Assembly: GCF_015680235.1 (NCBI RefSeq)
Contig: NZ_JADLJL010000004.1
Span: forward strand, 124,001 to 188,000
Source of the DNA: Pseudomonas guariconensis
GTDB lineage: Bacteria > Pseudomonadota > Gammaproteobacteria > Pseudomonadales > Pseudomonadaceae
Length of the DNA: 64,000 nt
Direction of reading: 5' to 3'
A program made the translations under genes and the position numbers. Below, one piece after another: positions 1-6,801 of the stretch; positions within the stretch are counted from its first letter, which is position 1; each line of letters starts with the position of its first letter. The notes below the pieces were generated by a model. It saw only the letters and a list, made by a program, of their open reading frames with translations, did no database searches and had not been told where the DNA came from.

Positions 1-30
1 TTTGATAGAATTTCTCATCTGGAGCTTTAC

Positions 31-201
31 ATGGACGCAAACTTTTCCGATCCGAAGTCTGAGGCATTTACTCAAGCCCGCAATGGCGCCACCTTTGGTG
101 ATGCTCGCCCGCAGAGTTTGTTGAAAAAGCTGTACGCTGCCGTTAGCGGCTGTGGCATGCCAATCCACCCAATCCGTCCACCTTGCGGTTGGAACTGGTA
201 A
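31..201 (+). CDS. Candidate RiPP/microcin precursor peptide (56 aa)
   Basis: This small ORF starts at ATG 31 behind GGAG at 21-24 and ends TAA at 199-201. The protein has a polar N-terminal part (residues 1-40) with no signal peptide. Its C-terminus, CGMPIHPIRPPCGWNW, is rich in Cys, Pro, His and Trp. Cys41 and Cys52 could form a thioether, disulfide or other crosslink, and the terminal Trp-Asn-Trp recalls substrates of cyclophane-forming radical SAM enzymes such as darobactin. The order leader-like region, dense aromatic/Cys core, hairpin, then exporter is typical of RiPP clusters (inference). I do not recognise the family. No maturation enzyme is visible, but the window begins only 30 bases upstream. 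An ordinary small protein remains possible. Confidence 0.6.
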   Translation: MDANFSDPKSEAFTQARNGATFGDARPQSLLKKLYAAVSGCGMPIHPIRPPCGWNW

Positions 202-213
202 GTCGGCGATGCT

Positions 214-237
214 AGCCCCCCCGGATTGGGGGGCTTT
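214..237 (+). terminator. Hairpin attenuator between precursor and downstream genes
   Basis: Arms AGCCCCCC (214-221) and GGGGGGCT (228-235) enclose a 6-nt loop and are followed by only a short T run. The structure lies 12 nt after the precursor stop and 17 nt before the next start. Partial terminators in this place commonly keep a precursor transcript in excess over its transporter genes; that role here is inference. Confidence 0.6.
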
Positions 238-254
238 CACGTTAAGGAAAACGC

Positions 255-950
255 ATGAGTCTGTGGTCAATTGCAGAGCCGGTTCCTATCGACGCTCCAT
301 CTTTCGTCAACACTTGCTGTGAAGGAGTCCTGCCCTACCTGCGGGACTTTTTGACCGCACCGCATCCTCATAGAAATGGAGTTATGTGCCCGTTCATGCC
401 AAAGGCATTGGCAGAGAACAATGTCTACCTTACTTACTTTGAGAGCCGCCATTCTGACCAGCAACTACTTGAGCTGATTAGATCTTGCATAACCTTTTAC
501 AAAGCTCGCGACAATCGCTCATTCGGTGCGGTCGTCATCCTGTTTGAAGCCGATTTCGACATCGTTCGCCTGCTACGTATTCACATTGCAGCTAAACCCG
601 ACTGCATCAAGGACGAACTGATGATTGGCGCGCTGTACAAGGACAGCCAAGCTCCCAGCCTCCATTCCCATCATTACTTTCCGTTACGCACTCCCACACC
701 CACGCTGGTACTGCGGGACTTGACTGCACAGGACCTGCAATTTCTGACACCCGGTCATTATGGTGTGTTCTCAAAGCTTAAGTTCTTGAACTCGTTCATT
801 GGCAAGTTCTCGAGCGAGCATGTGAAAGGCTATGCCAAGAGCAAGGTCGGTGAAGCGTTGGCGATGCGCCGACGATACAGGATGATACTGGGGGCCGGGG
901 TCGGTTTATGTGTAGTGCTGGTCCTGATCGGCGGCCTATTATTTATCTGA
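255..950 (+). CDS. C-terminally membrane-anchored protein of unknown function in the RiPP-like locus
   Basis: This 231-residue protein has a good RBS (AAGGAAAACGC) before ATG 255. Residues 1-205 look soluble, with a CPFMPKAL motif near residue 45 and a segment rich in His and Asp. Residues about 212-231 form one strongly hydrophobic helix preceded by RRRYR, so a C-tail anchor with the body in the cytoplasm is likely. The CPF-containing part resembles uncharacterised domains seen near biosynthetic genes (I think of DUF6875, not firmly). It sits between the precursor-like peptide and the exporter, 9 nt before the latter. It could be a maturation partner, an immunity protein or an exporter accessory; the sequence does not decide. 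Confidence 0.6.
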   Translation: MSLWSIAEPVPIDAPSFVNTCCEGVLPYLRDFLTAPHPHRNGVMCPFMPKALAENNVYLTYFESRHSDQQLLELIRSCITFYKARDNRSFGAVVILFEADFDIVRLLRIHIAAKPDCIKDELMIGALYKDSQAPSLHSHHYFPLRTPTPTLVLRDLTAQDLQFLTPGHYGVFSKLKFLNSFIGKFSSEHVKGYAKSKVGEALAMRRRYRMILGAGVGLCVVLVLIGGLLFI

Positions 951-959
951 GGGAGCACA

Positions 960-2333
960 ATGATACTGCGTGATTGGCGAATGCTGGCAGCACTGGGTTT
1001 CACAGTAACTCAGCAAATCCTGCTGGCGCTGTCGACGTATTACATTGCTCGGGCAGGATTGGCACTAGGACAGAGTGAAATCGACCAGGCGATGGCATGC
1101 ATCAGCATCTTTTTCCTATTTGCGCTACTGGGTTACGTTGCTAGCTCGATCGCCAGCCTGTTTTCCAACCGCGCGTCAAATGCAGCTTGGGAGCAATATG
1201 TTACTGACACACTGGCCAATTCGACTGAGCATTTACAGCTGGCCTCGGAAAAAAACAAGAAAACGATTTCCCAGTGGTTAGGTGGGGAGGCCTTGTCCAC
1301 GCTCAACTATACTTGCGCCTTCTATGTTGGGTTCATTTCGGTCGGTTTGAACATCGTGTTGACACTGCTGGTCTTTTATCTCTCCATAGGGTGGCAGATC
1401 ACCTTGGTCATGGGCGCTTCCCTGGTGGTGTCTCTGGTGTTCGTCTTGGTGCTGCGTAAGCGGATCGAGCAAGCGGCGGGCGCGATGCAGCAGCACAAGC
1501 TTGATGCTCTGCTATCGGTGGAGCGCACTTGGAATGCGGCCATGTTCGGTAACCGTCCCATGCGGAAGGCCGGGTTTGGTGAACTTCACGACAAGGTTGG
1601 CGGATACTTTGGCGAGGTCAACCGGTATGCACTTATGGAGCAGGTTGTTGCCTGTTTTCCCATCATTATTTCGACAGCGGCAGTCCTGCTGTTACTGCAG
1701 TATTCAAACTTGTTCACCTTGGCCACAATAGGCGCCCTGGTGGCTGTTCTACCCCGCAGCTTGCAGGTTTTCGGTAGCGTGCACTCCTTGAGCATCTACC
1801 TGAGCCAGTTCTACCTCGTGCGTGCCAAGCTACGTAATCTGGAAGGTTTCATCCACACGCTCGACACTCATTACGCCATGTATTCAGCTCCCTTGCACGG
1901 CGTGTCGATAATTGAGACCGCGACCGCCGCTTGCGTGCCCCCACAGACTCTTTTGAAGGTGATCGTGGGTTCTCAGATCAAGAGTGGCCGGTTTACGGTG
2001 ACGGGCAGTAATGGCTCTGGTAAGTCCACGTTTTTGAAAGTAATCAAGCAAAGCGTCCCCGACGCGTTGCTGCTGACACCAGAGACTCGCTTTTTGGCGT
2101 TCGATAAAGCGCTATCCACTGGGCAGTCAAGTATCCGGGAAATTGAGTTTGCACTTGCGTCATTACCTCCCGTATTGATGCTGGATGAGTGGGATGCGAA
2201 CCTTGATGAAGAAAACTGTAGAAGAATCGACGCGCTGTTGGACGCCGTATCTTGTCGGGTCATCATTATTGAAGTACGACATTCGCGGCATAATCGATCC
2301 GCCCTGCCTGTCGAGGCTGGCGAGGTCGGCTGA
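960..2333 (+). CDS. ABC exporter with compact nucleotide-binding domain
   Basis: This 457-residue fused permease-ATPase starts at ATG 960 behind GGGAG. Hydrophobic segments lie near residues 8-28, 46-66, 118-165 and 228-265, followed by a short ATPase domain. The Walker A motif GSNGSGKS is at about 349-356, the signature LSTGQ at 385-389, Walker B VLMLDEWDANLD at 405-416, and a possible H-loop His at 441. Only about 30 residues separate Walker A from the signature, where ordinary ABC exporters have about 100, so most of the helical subdomain is missing. By position it is the likely exporter of the peptide encoded at 31-201, giving both secretion and self-protection (inference). Confidence 0.75.
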   Translation: MILRDWRMLAALGFTVTQQILLALSTYYIARAGLALGQSEIDQAMACISIFFLFALLGYVASSIASLFSNRASNAAWEQYVTDTLANSTEHLQLASEKNKKTISQWLGGEALSTLNYTCAFYVGFISVGLNIVLTLLVFYLSIGWQITLVMGASLVVSLVFVLVLRKRIEQAAGAMQQHKLDALLSVERTWNAAMFGNRPMRKAGFGELHDKVGGYFGEVNRYALMEQVVACFPIIISTAAVLLLLQYSNLFTLATIGALVAVLPRSLQVFGSVHSLSIYLSQFYLVRAKLRNLEGFIHTLDTHYAMYSAPLHGVSIIETATAACVPPQTLLKVIVGSQIKSGRFTVTGSNGSGKSTFLKVIKQSVPDALLLTPETRFLAFDKALSTGQSSIREIEFALASLPPVLMLDEWDANLDEENCRRIDALLDAVSCRVIIIEVRHSRHNRSALPVEAGEVG

Positions 2334-2348
2334 ACAAGGTGTCATGAT

Positions 2349-2422
2349 CTAGTGTGGTGTTTTGCAAATACGACCAAAAAGCGCCGCGATGTATGGTTGT
2401 TATTTATGAAACACCACACTAG
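2349..2422. repeat. MITE-like element with perfect 14-bp terminal inverted repeats
   Basis: CTAGTGTGGTGTTT (2349-2362) and its exact reverse complement (2409-2422) bound a 74-bp segment just after the exporter stop. Both ends carry CTAG, which fits a TA duplication inside a CTAG target as made by IS630/mariner-type transposases (inference). There is no ORF inside. It could also act as a terminator, but the 46-nt spacer makes a simple hairpin unlikely. Confidence 0.5.
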
Positions 2423-2454
2423 TACACGGCGAGCCATCTTCTCTATTGGAAGCA

Positions 2455-2766
2455 TCAAATCCTACCAATGCTACGCAGCCAGGCTTCGACCCTGGTAGCT
2501 TCCCCCTCCGAACTGGCTCGCGCAGCCATGGCGAACCGGTCTTGTGCCAGTTCCTGCTCCAGAGTAGTGCCACGTTTTCGCGCGGTCAGCACGAATGGCA
2601 GCACTGAGGGAGTGGTAGCCCATAACTGGTATTCCTCCCAGGTCATGCCGAGGTACTCGTGCAATTCCATGTCTGCGCCTTCACGACCTTCATGCCAGGC
2701 CTCGACAAACTGGTCGATTTCTTGTTCCAGCACGCTGCCTTCCAGGCACTGCTCGACAAAGCTCAT
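2455..2766 (-). CDS. Hypothetical protein, acidic, with LHEYLGMTWEEYQ motif
   Basis: This 103-residue acidic protein has a clear RBS (GAGAGG) before its ATG at 2766. Residues 36-49 carry LHEYLGMTWEEYQL, a motif I associate with small helix-turn-helix-like or antitoxin-like bacterial proteins. The C-terminal half is helical and rich in Glu, Ala and Arg. No toxin partner lies next to it: the neighbours are the MITE-like element and the left attachment repeat. It may be the remnant of a toxin-antitoxin pair or a free-standing gene. Product unknown. Confidence 0.65.
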   Translation of the reverse strand: MSFVEQCLEGSVLEQEIDQFVEAWHEGREGADMELHEYLGMTWEEYQLWATTPSVLPFVLTARKRGTTLEQELAQDRFAMAARASSEGEATRVEAWLRSIGRI

Positions 2767-2860
2767 ATGAACCTCTCAGTTCGATTTGATCCGTCGCCCG
2801 CGGACTGGCGGTCAAGTGATCGAATTCGTATCCAGCTGTAGCAGGTAGGAATGGGCGACT

Positions 2861-2960
2861 CTAAAACGAAAAAACCCGCCAGAAGGCGGGTTTTTCGGGG
2901 GTTCCAGAGATTTTGAAAGCTTTCTATGGAACCTTGAATGGTGCGGCACCAGGAGTCGAA
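2861..2960. repeat. Left attachment repeat (attL) of the tRNA-Thr island
   Basis: These 100 bases repeat 10112-10212 with only three differences: A/G at 2926, one missing C in the GGTGC(C)GGCACC palindrome, and G/A in AGGAGTCGAA. The copy includes the tRNA-Thr 3' end and its terminator (CCCGCC/GGCGGG stem at 2875-2890). To the right the sequence becomes AT-rich at once. This is the classic trace of site-specific integration at a tRNA 3' end. Confidence 0.9.
2871..2895. terminator. Rho-independent terminator copy inside attL
   Basis: Stem AAAACCCGCC/GGCGGGTTTT with loop AGAA, flanked by A and T runs on both sides. It duplicates the terminator that follows the intact tRNA-Thr gene and now insulates the left island border in both directions. 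Confidence 0.8.
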
Positions 2961-3206
2961 AAAAATGAATAAATCAATATATTTCAATAACTTATAATTT
3001 TAGTTTTTTGTCGGCTACCTCAATTTCTATCCTTTTGACACTTTCCATAATTCTCCGAGAAGAGATTCAAAGCATGCTCGCTTAGCTATAGGGCTATGAA
3101 CGCTCAAAAATCGCTCTGTGTGAGGTCAGACGCTGTGGATCCAACTGTACCTCGGAGGCGCTTGCGTATAGGATGGCGTTTTGATGTCTAAGATGGAGCT
3201 TTGGTC

Positions 3207-3392
3207 ATGAATATAGTTATGCAGTACCTGTCCGAGATCGTAAGTTTTGTAGCCGGTGCGGCGGGCGGAGCCGCTGTAACCCTAAAATTCACAAGGAGTA
3301 GTGTAAAGAATGGTGGGGTTATTACCGATCAAAGCAAGGCTCGGGCTGGGGGAGATGTTGTCGGCAGGGATAAAATTACCAGAAACAAATAA
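3207..3392 (+). CDS. 61-aa membrane peptide with C-terminal AGGDVVGRDKIT motif, putative effector
   Basis: ATG 3207 follows GGAG by 8 nt; an upstream in-frame TTG at 3201 has no room for an RBS. Residues about 6-28 form one hydrophobic, small-residue-rich helix (SFVAGAAGGAAV) suited to helix packing in the inner membrane. The tail, residues 41-61, carries DQSKARAGGDVVGRDKIT, which matches residues 9-26 of the next protein. No enzymatic motif is present. It is the first gene of the cassette and ends 16 nt before the next start. I infer a membrane-disrupting effector or membrane tether of the ABC-three-component system, by analogy to small membrane effectors paired with sensors through short prion-like motifs. 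Function is not established. Confidence 0.6.
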   Translation: MNIVMQYLSEIVSFVAGAAGGAAVTLKFTRSSVKNGGVITDQSKARAGGDVVGRDKITRNK

Positions 3393-3408
3393 GTCTGGAC
3401 TGGTTCCA

Positions 3409-3981
3409 ATGGTTGATTTGCCAGTTGCTGTAGATCAAACAGGTGCATCTGCGGGTGCAGATATTGTCGGGCGCGACAAGATAACCAACTATAATTTATT
3501 GCCAGCCAAGCCGACTAATAAGATTGAGTTGCTGCTCGAAAAGCTGGGGAAAGAGATTGAGTCAAATGAACGAGCTAGAGATACTTTAGATAGCCTGAGT
3601 AGATTTCATAAAAAACGCGCTATAGATGGGGTCGAAGGTTTAGAAGCAAAGCTAAAGGCTGGTGGTCGGGAATATGAAATCTATGACGCTCTAGAAAAGA
3701 AAGAACTTTTTTCGAAAATGCTTGAGCGATATTCTCACTACGCATCGGCGCAAGAGATATTGGCTTGTTTACTTGCGAGAGTTGAATATAGTTTCCAAAG
3801 TTTTATTTATCCGCAGGTTGATGGTTTGTCAATAGTCGAAGTTAATGAGTTGGTCGACGCGAAGATTATTGTGCCAACTATTGATGACTGTGGTGCTGGG
3901 GTCTTATCCATGGATCATAGTGTAGCAATGGGTATGGTGTATTGGCTGGCGGAGCAGTGCTACGTGCGGTGGCATAAATGA
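3409..3981 (+). CDS. ABC-three-component (Lamassu-like) C-terminal-domain protein with N-terminal GRDK motif
   Basis: I choose ATG 3409 (190 aa), because a start at 3310 would add 33 residues that overlap the upstream gene in another frame. Residues 9-26 (DQTGASAGADIVGRDKIT) mirror the tail of the 61-aa membrane peptide. Residues about 42-100 are charged and probably coiled-coil. The last 90 residues, ending LSMDHSVAMGMVYWLAEQCY, look like the CTD that marks LmuA/effector subunits of ABC-3C systems. Those subunits normally carry a nuclease, TIR or hydrolase domain before the CTD, and here only the short motif takes that place. The stop overlaps the next start (ATGA), so translation is coupled. 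Confidence 0.65.
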   Translation: MVDLPVAVDQTGASAGADIVGRDKITNYNLLPAKPTNKIELLLEKLGKEIESNERARDTLDSLSRFHKKRAIDGVEGLEAKLKAGGREYEIYDALEKKELFSKMLERYSHYASAQEILACLLARVEYSFQSFIYPQVDGLSIVEVNELVDAKIIVPTIDDCGAGVLSMDHSVAMGMVYWLAEQCYVRWHK

Positions 3982-4499
3982 TCCAGATTACATTCCAAGC
4001 GGCTTTTGACCCTTTTCATGCCCTGTTTAGATTTTTTCGAATCATGGAAATAACTAGCGGATTGGATTCGCTGACAGTAGATCATGCTCGTATTTTAGAT
4101 TTTTATTTGCTTTATCCATTTCGCTCTGGGGAAATAAAGTTGCGCTCCGAGCATCGTAAGTACAAACGTGTGGCGTCTGATTTTAATTATCTAAAGCCAT
4201 ACGGTGAATTGCCTGATTCATTTGTGCTTTTTTCTCGAATGCAAAGTATGCAAGTTGCGGCGCTTGATACTTTGGTTTCTAATGGCTATCTAGATGCTAC
4301 GGCTTATAGCCGGAAAGAAATAAAGCTAACTGGGAAGTTGGCGCCGTCAGAGGTCCTTGCTCGCATTCATGCCTTGAACGAAGAGCAATCAAAATTAGTT
4401 GATTTGATTAACGTGCTCGCTTCTGAATATTCTATCTTTGGACGTGACGGGTTGAAGGCCAGAACAGGATTGCTGGAGTATCGATATGACACAGTTTGA
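3978..4499 (+). CDS. ABC-three-component middle component (LmuC-like)
   Basis: This 173-residue protein begins at ATG 3978, overlapping the previous stop by 4 nt, and ends 14 nt inside the ATPase gene. The pattern AFDPFHALFRFFRIME, then DHARILDFYLLYPF and SEHRKYKRVASDFNYLKPYG, followed by a predicted winged-helix tail (LDATAYSRKEIKLTGKLAPSE), is what I know from middle components of ABC-3C cassettes. In Lamassu the equivalent subunit joins the SMC-like ATPase to the effector. Tight overlaps on both sides support one operon with fixed stoichiometry. Family assignment is from memory of the motif pattern. Confidence 0.65.
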   Translation: MIQITFQAAFDPFHALFRFFRIMEITSGLDSLTVDHARILDFYLLYPFRSGEIKLRSEHRKYKRVASDFNYLKPYGELPDSFVLFSRMQSMQVAALDTLVSNGYLDATAYSRKEIKLTGKLAPSEVLARIHALNEEQSKLVDLINVLASEYSIFGRDGLKARTGLLEYRYDTV

Positions 4500-6405
4500 A
4501 CCATCGCTTATAGTTAGGCGGCTGATCGTTATAAAGGGCGCTAAGTCTGTGTATGACGAACGACTTCACCCAGGGGTTAATGTAATTCGTGGGGAGAATG
4601 CGTCGGGAAAGTCAACTATACTTAATTTTATATATTATGGATTGGGGGGAGATCTCACTGATTGGAGCACTGCTGCGCTTCTTTGCAGTCGTGTATATTT
4701 GGAGGTCGAGCTTAACGGTATCGTTGTCACACTGGCTAGGGATATATCTGAGAAGCCTGGTTCTCCTATGGATATATTTAGTGGCGCATACGATCTGTCT
4801 TTAGAACAGCCACCAAATGCATGGAACCGATATCCGTATCGTCGATCGCTGACGACTGAAAGTTTCTCTCAGGTACTGTTCAGGTTGCTTGGCATGCCTG
4901 ATGTTTCTTTGGAAGTGTCCGGAAACATTACAATGCACCAAGTGCTGCGCTTGCTTTACGCCGATCAATTGAGTCCTGTGGATGAAATTTTCAGATTTGA
5001 GCAGTTTGAACAAAAAGATACTAGGGACACGATTGGTCGATTGCTTTGTGGAGCATATACAAATGATTTGTATGAAAATATTCAAGATCTAAAGTCTTTG
5101 AAGAAAGAATTTGACAAGATTGATGTGCAGTTGCGAAACTTGTTTGTGGTCTTGGGAAAAGCTGAGCAAGAAGTTTCGACCACAGATTGGCTCTCCGCTG
5201 AGCGCGAAGAGCTCTTAAAGCAGAAGCGTCAGGTTGAAGAAGAAATAGATTTGCTTGAGAGAAAGATGGCCTCTCTCTCGCCTGATCCTATTAGTATGAA
5301 GGATCAGACGGAATCTTACGATCTCGTTAGAAAAAAGCAAGTTGAAATAGCCAAAGCTAAACAGGCGATTCACTCGCTAATGCTCGATATTGCCGATTCG
5401 GATGCATTTGTAAATGGTCTTAAGGAGAAAGTAAACAATCTCCGAGATTCTGCGATTGTAGCTAAAAATTTAGAGGAAATAAAATTTCATTCATGCCCGG
5501 CTTGTTTCAGCATTTTAGATGGTGAAGAGGAGTCGGTAAGTTACGCATGTCATCTATGTAAGACTCCGTATAGTTCGGAGCAAGTGGCAGCCCGCATAGC
5601 GGGACTGGTGAATGAATCGGCGGTTCAGATAAAGCAGTCAGAAGTGCTCCAAGAACGTCGTAAAGAGAAGCTGTTAAATTTGGAGCAGGGTTTAGATTCT
5701 TTGCTTGAGGGATGGAAGTCAGCGGCACAAAAACTTTCCTCCCAGCTTGGACGTCCTTCCTCAGAGAATCAGCAATTGCTGAGGGAGTTGCAGCGTAAAT
5801 CAGGATATATAGATAGAGTGATCGAGGATTTAGATCAGAAATCTAAGATGTCCGAGGTTATCTCGAGCCTTTCTCAGAAAAAAACTGATTTGCAGTTAAA
5901 AATTAACTTGCTTGATGAGAAAAATCAAAAATTAAGATATGCGCAACAAGATAGGCTGAATCGTGCATATTTACTAATTTCGGAAGAGGTGAAGTTCTTG
6001 CTTCATAATGACCTCCGCAGGCAAGATTCTTTTGAGAACGCTAAGGGTATAAGTTTTTCTTTTGAGGCTAACCGCTTAACTGTAGATGGTCAGAGCTATT
6101 TCTCGGCAAGTTCTAGGGCTATTTTGAAGAGCAGCTTTTTTGCTGGGTTTACTGCTGCTGCAAGTGATGAAGAATTTTTTAGACATCCAAGGTTCTGCAT
6201 GATAGATACGCTGGAAAATATGGGTGTTGAAGAGGTTAGGAGTCAAAATTTTCAGCGACTTCTAGTCAGTAGATCATCCCAGCTGAAAGCTAAGCATCAA
6301 ATAATTTATGCGACTGCGATGATTGATCCTGGATTGGACAATACCTCTTATACAGTCGGTCGCTACTCCACGAGAGATGAGCCGACTATTGAACTGTGGA
6401 AATAG
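4486..6405 (+). CDS. Rad50/SMC-like ABC ATPase of the ABC-three-component system (LmuB-like)
   Basis: This 639-residue protein has Walker A GENASGKST at 36-44. Two long coiled-coil stretches (about 185-290 and 385-500) flank a four-cysteine motif, CPAC at about 337-341 and CHLC at about 355-359, a zinc-hook-like tip. The signature-like SASSRAIL is at about 540, and the Walker B-like FCMIDTLEN at about 571-579. The glutamate that normally follows the Walker B Asp is Thr; a Glu lies three residues later. Related proteins sense DNA ends or foreign DNA and release the effector subunit. No HNH, Toprim or other nuclease domain is fused, so any killing activity must come from another subunit. Low GC marks it as acquired. 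Confidence 0.8.
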   Translation: MTQFEPSLIVRRLIVIKGAKSVYDERLHPGVNVIRGENASGKSTILNFIYYGLGGDLTDWSTAALLCSRVYLEVELNGIVVTLARDISEKPGSPMDIFSGAYDLSLEQPPNAWNRYPYRRSLTTESFSQVLFRLLGMPDVSLEVSGNITMHQVLRLLYADQLSPVDEIFRFEQFEQKDTRDTIGRLLCGAYTNDLYENIQDLKSLKKEFDKIDVQLRNLFVVLGKAEQEVSTTDWLSAEREELLKQKRQVEEEIDLLERKMASLSPDPISMKDQTESYDLVRKKQVEIAKAKQAIHSLMLDIADSDAFVNGLKEKVNNLRDSAIVAKNLEEIKFHSCPACFSILDGEEESVSYACHLCKTPYSSEQVAARIAGLVNESAVQIKQSEVLQERRKEKLLNLEQGLDSLLEGWKSAAQKLSSQLGRPSSENQQLLRELQRKSGYIDRVIEDLDQKSKMSEVISSLSQKKTDLQLKINLLDEKNQKLRYAQQDRLNRAYLLISEEVKFLLHNDLRRQDSFENAKGISFSFEANRLTVDGQSYFSASSRAILKSSFFAGFTAAASDEEFFRHPRFCMIDTLENMGVEEVRSQNFQRLLVSRSSQLKAKHQIIYATAMIDPGLDNTSYTVGRYSTRDEPTIELWK

Positions 6406-6525
6406 GTAGCGGTGCTGTGATCTTCTCTACGCTGATGGACAAGATCGCAGCTAAGTTGGCATATTGAAGGCTTGAATTTTTATGACTAGCAACGATTAGT
6501 CAAGATCATAAATTTTGGCGAACTT

Positions 6526-6801
6526 TCAGCAATTAAATATCCATGGTCTTGCGAGCCGACGAGCGAGCAGCCGCACAGTCAGTAGGTAGTAATACCGACT
6601 TGCTGCGCTGTGTGTGGCGAGACGATGCTTAAGAAACCACGCTAGGTGCTTCCTCTGCCAAGACCAGGGTGTTCCTCGGTGCCAGCGCTCTGCAATTTCA
6701 GCATGGATGAACTTCGCCTGCCGCAAATGGCGTTGCCGTGTAGCATGTGATCCAGGCAGCACTCCCGCCAGGAACACCTCCATATCAAATGCCTTGGTCA
6801 T
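6526..6801 (-). CDS. Small basic protein cotranscribed with the second recombinase
   Basis: This 91-residue basic protein overlaps the upstream recombinase gene by 4 nt (ATGA), so it is probably coupled in translation. It is rich in Arg, His and Trp, including RHLRQAKFIHAEIAERWHRG, and may bind DNA. I do not recognise a named family. Its fixed position after an Integrase_1-type gene suggests a recombination directionality or accessory role (inference). Confidence 0.6.
   Translation of the reverse strand: MTKAFDMEVFLAGVLPGSHATRQRHLRQAKFIHAEIAERWHRGTPWSWQRKHLAWFLKHRLATHSAASRYYYLLTVRLLARRLARPWIFNC

Noticed and set aside
31..201. Darobactin-type precursor
   Set aside because: Only Trp-Asn-Trp is shared; the darobactin core continues Ser-Lys-Ser-Phe, which is absent here, and the two Cys are unlike that class.
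3310..3408. Upstream extension of the CTD protein start
   Set aside because: It would overlap the membrane-peptide gene in another frame and adds residues unrelated to the conserved motif; ATG 3409 fits better.
4486..6405. OLD/AbiEii-type or restriction nuclease reading of the island ATPase
   Set aside because: No Toprim, HNH or PD-(D/E)XK motif; coiled coils with a central zinc Cys pair and a middle component favour ABC-3C.
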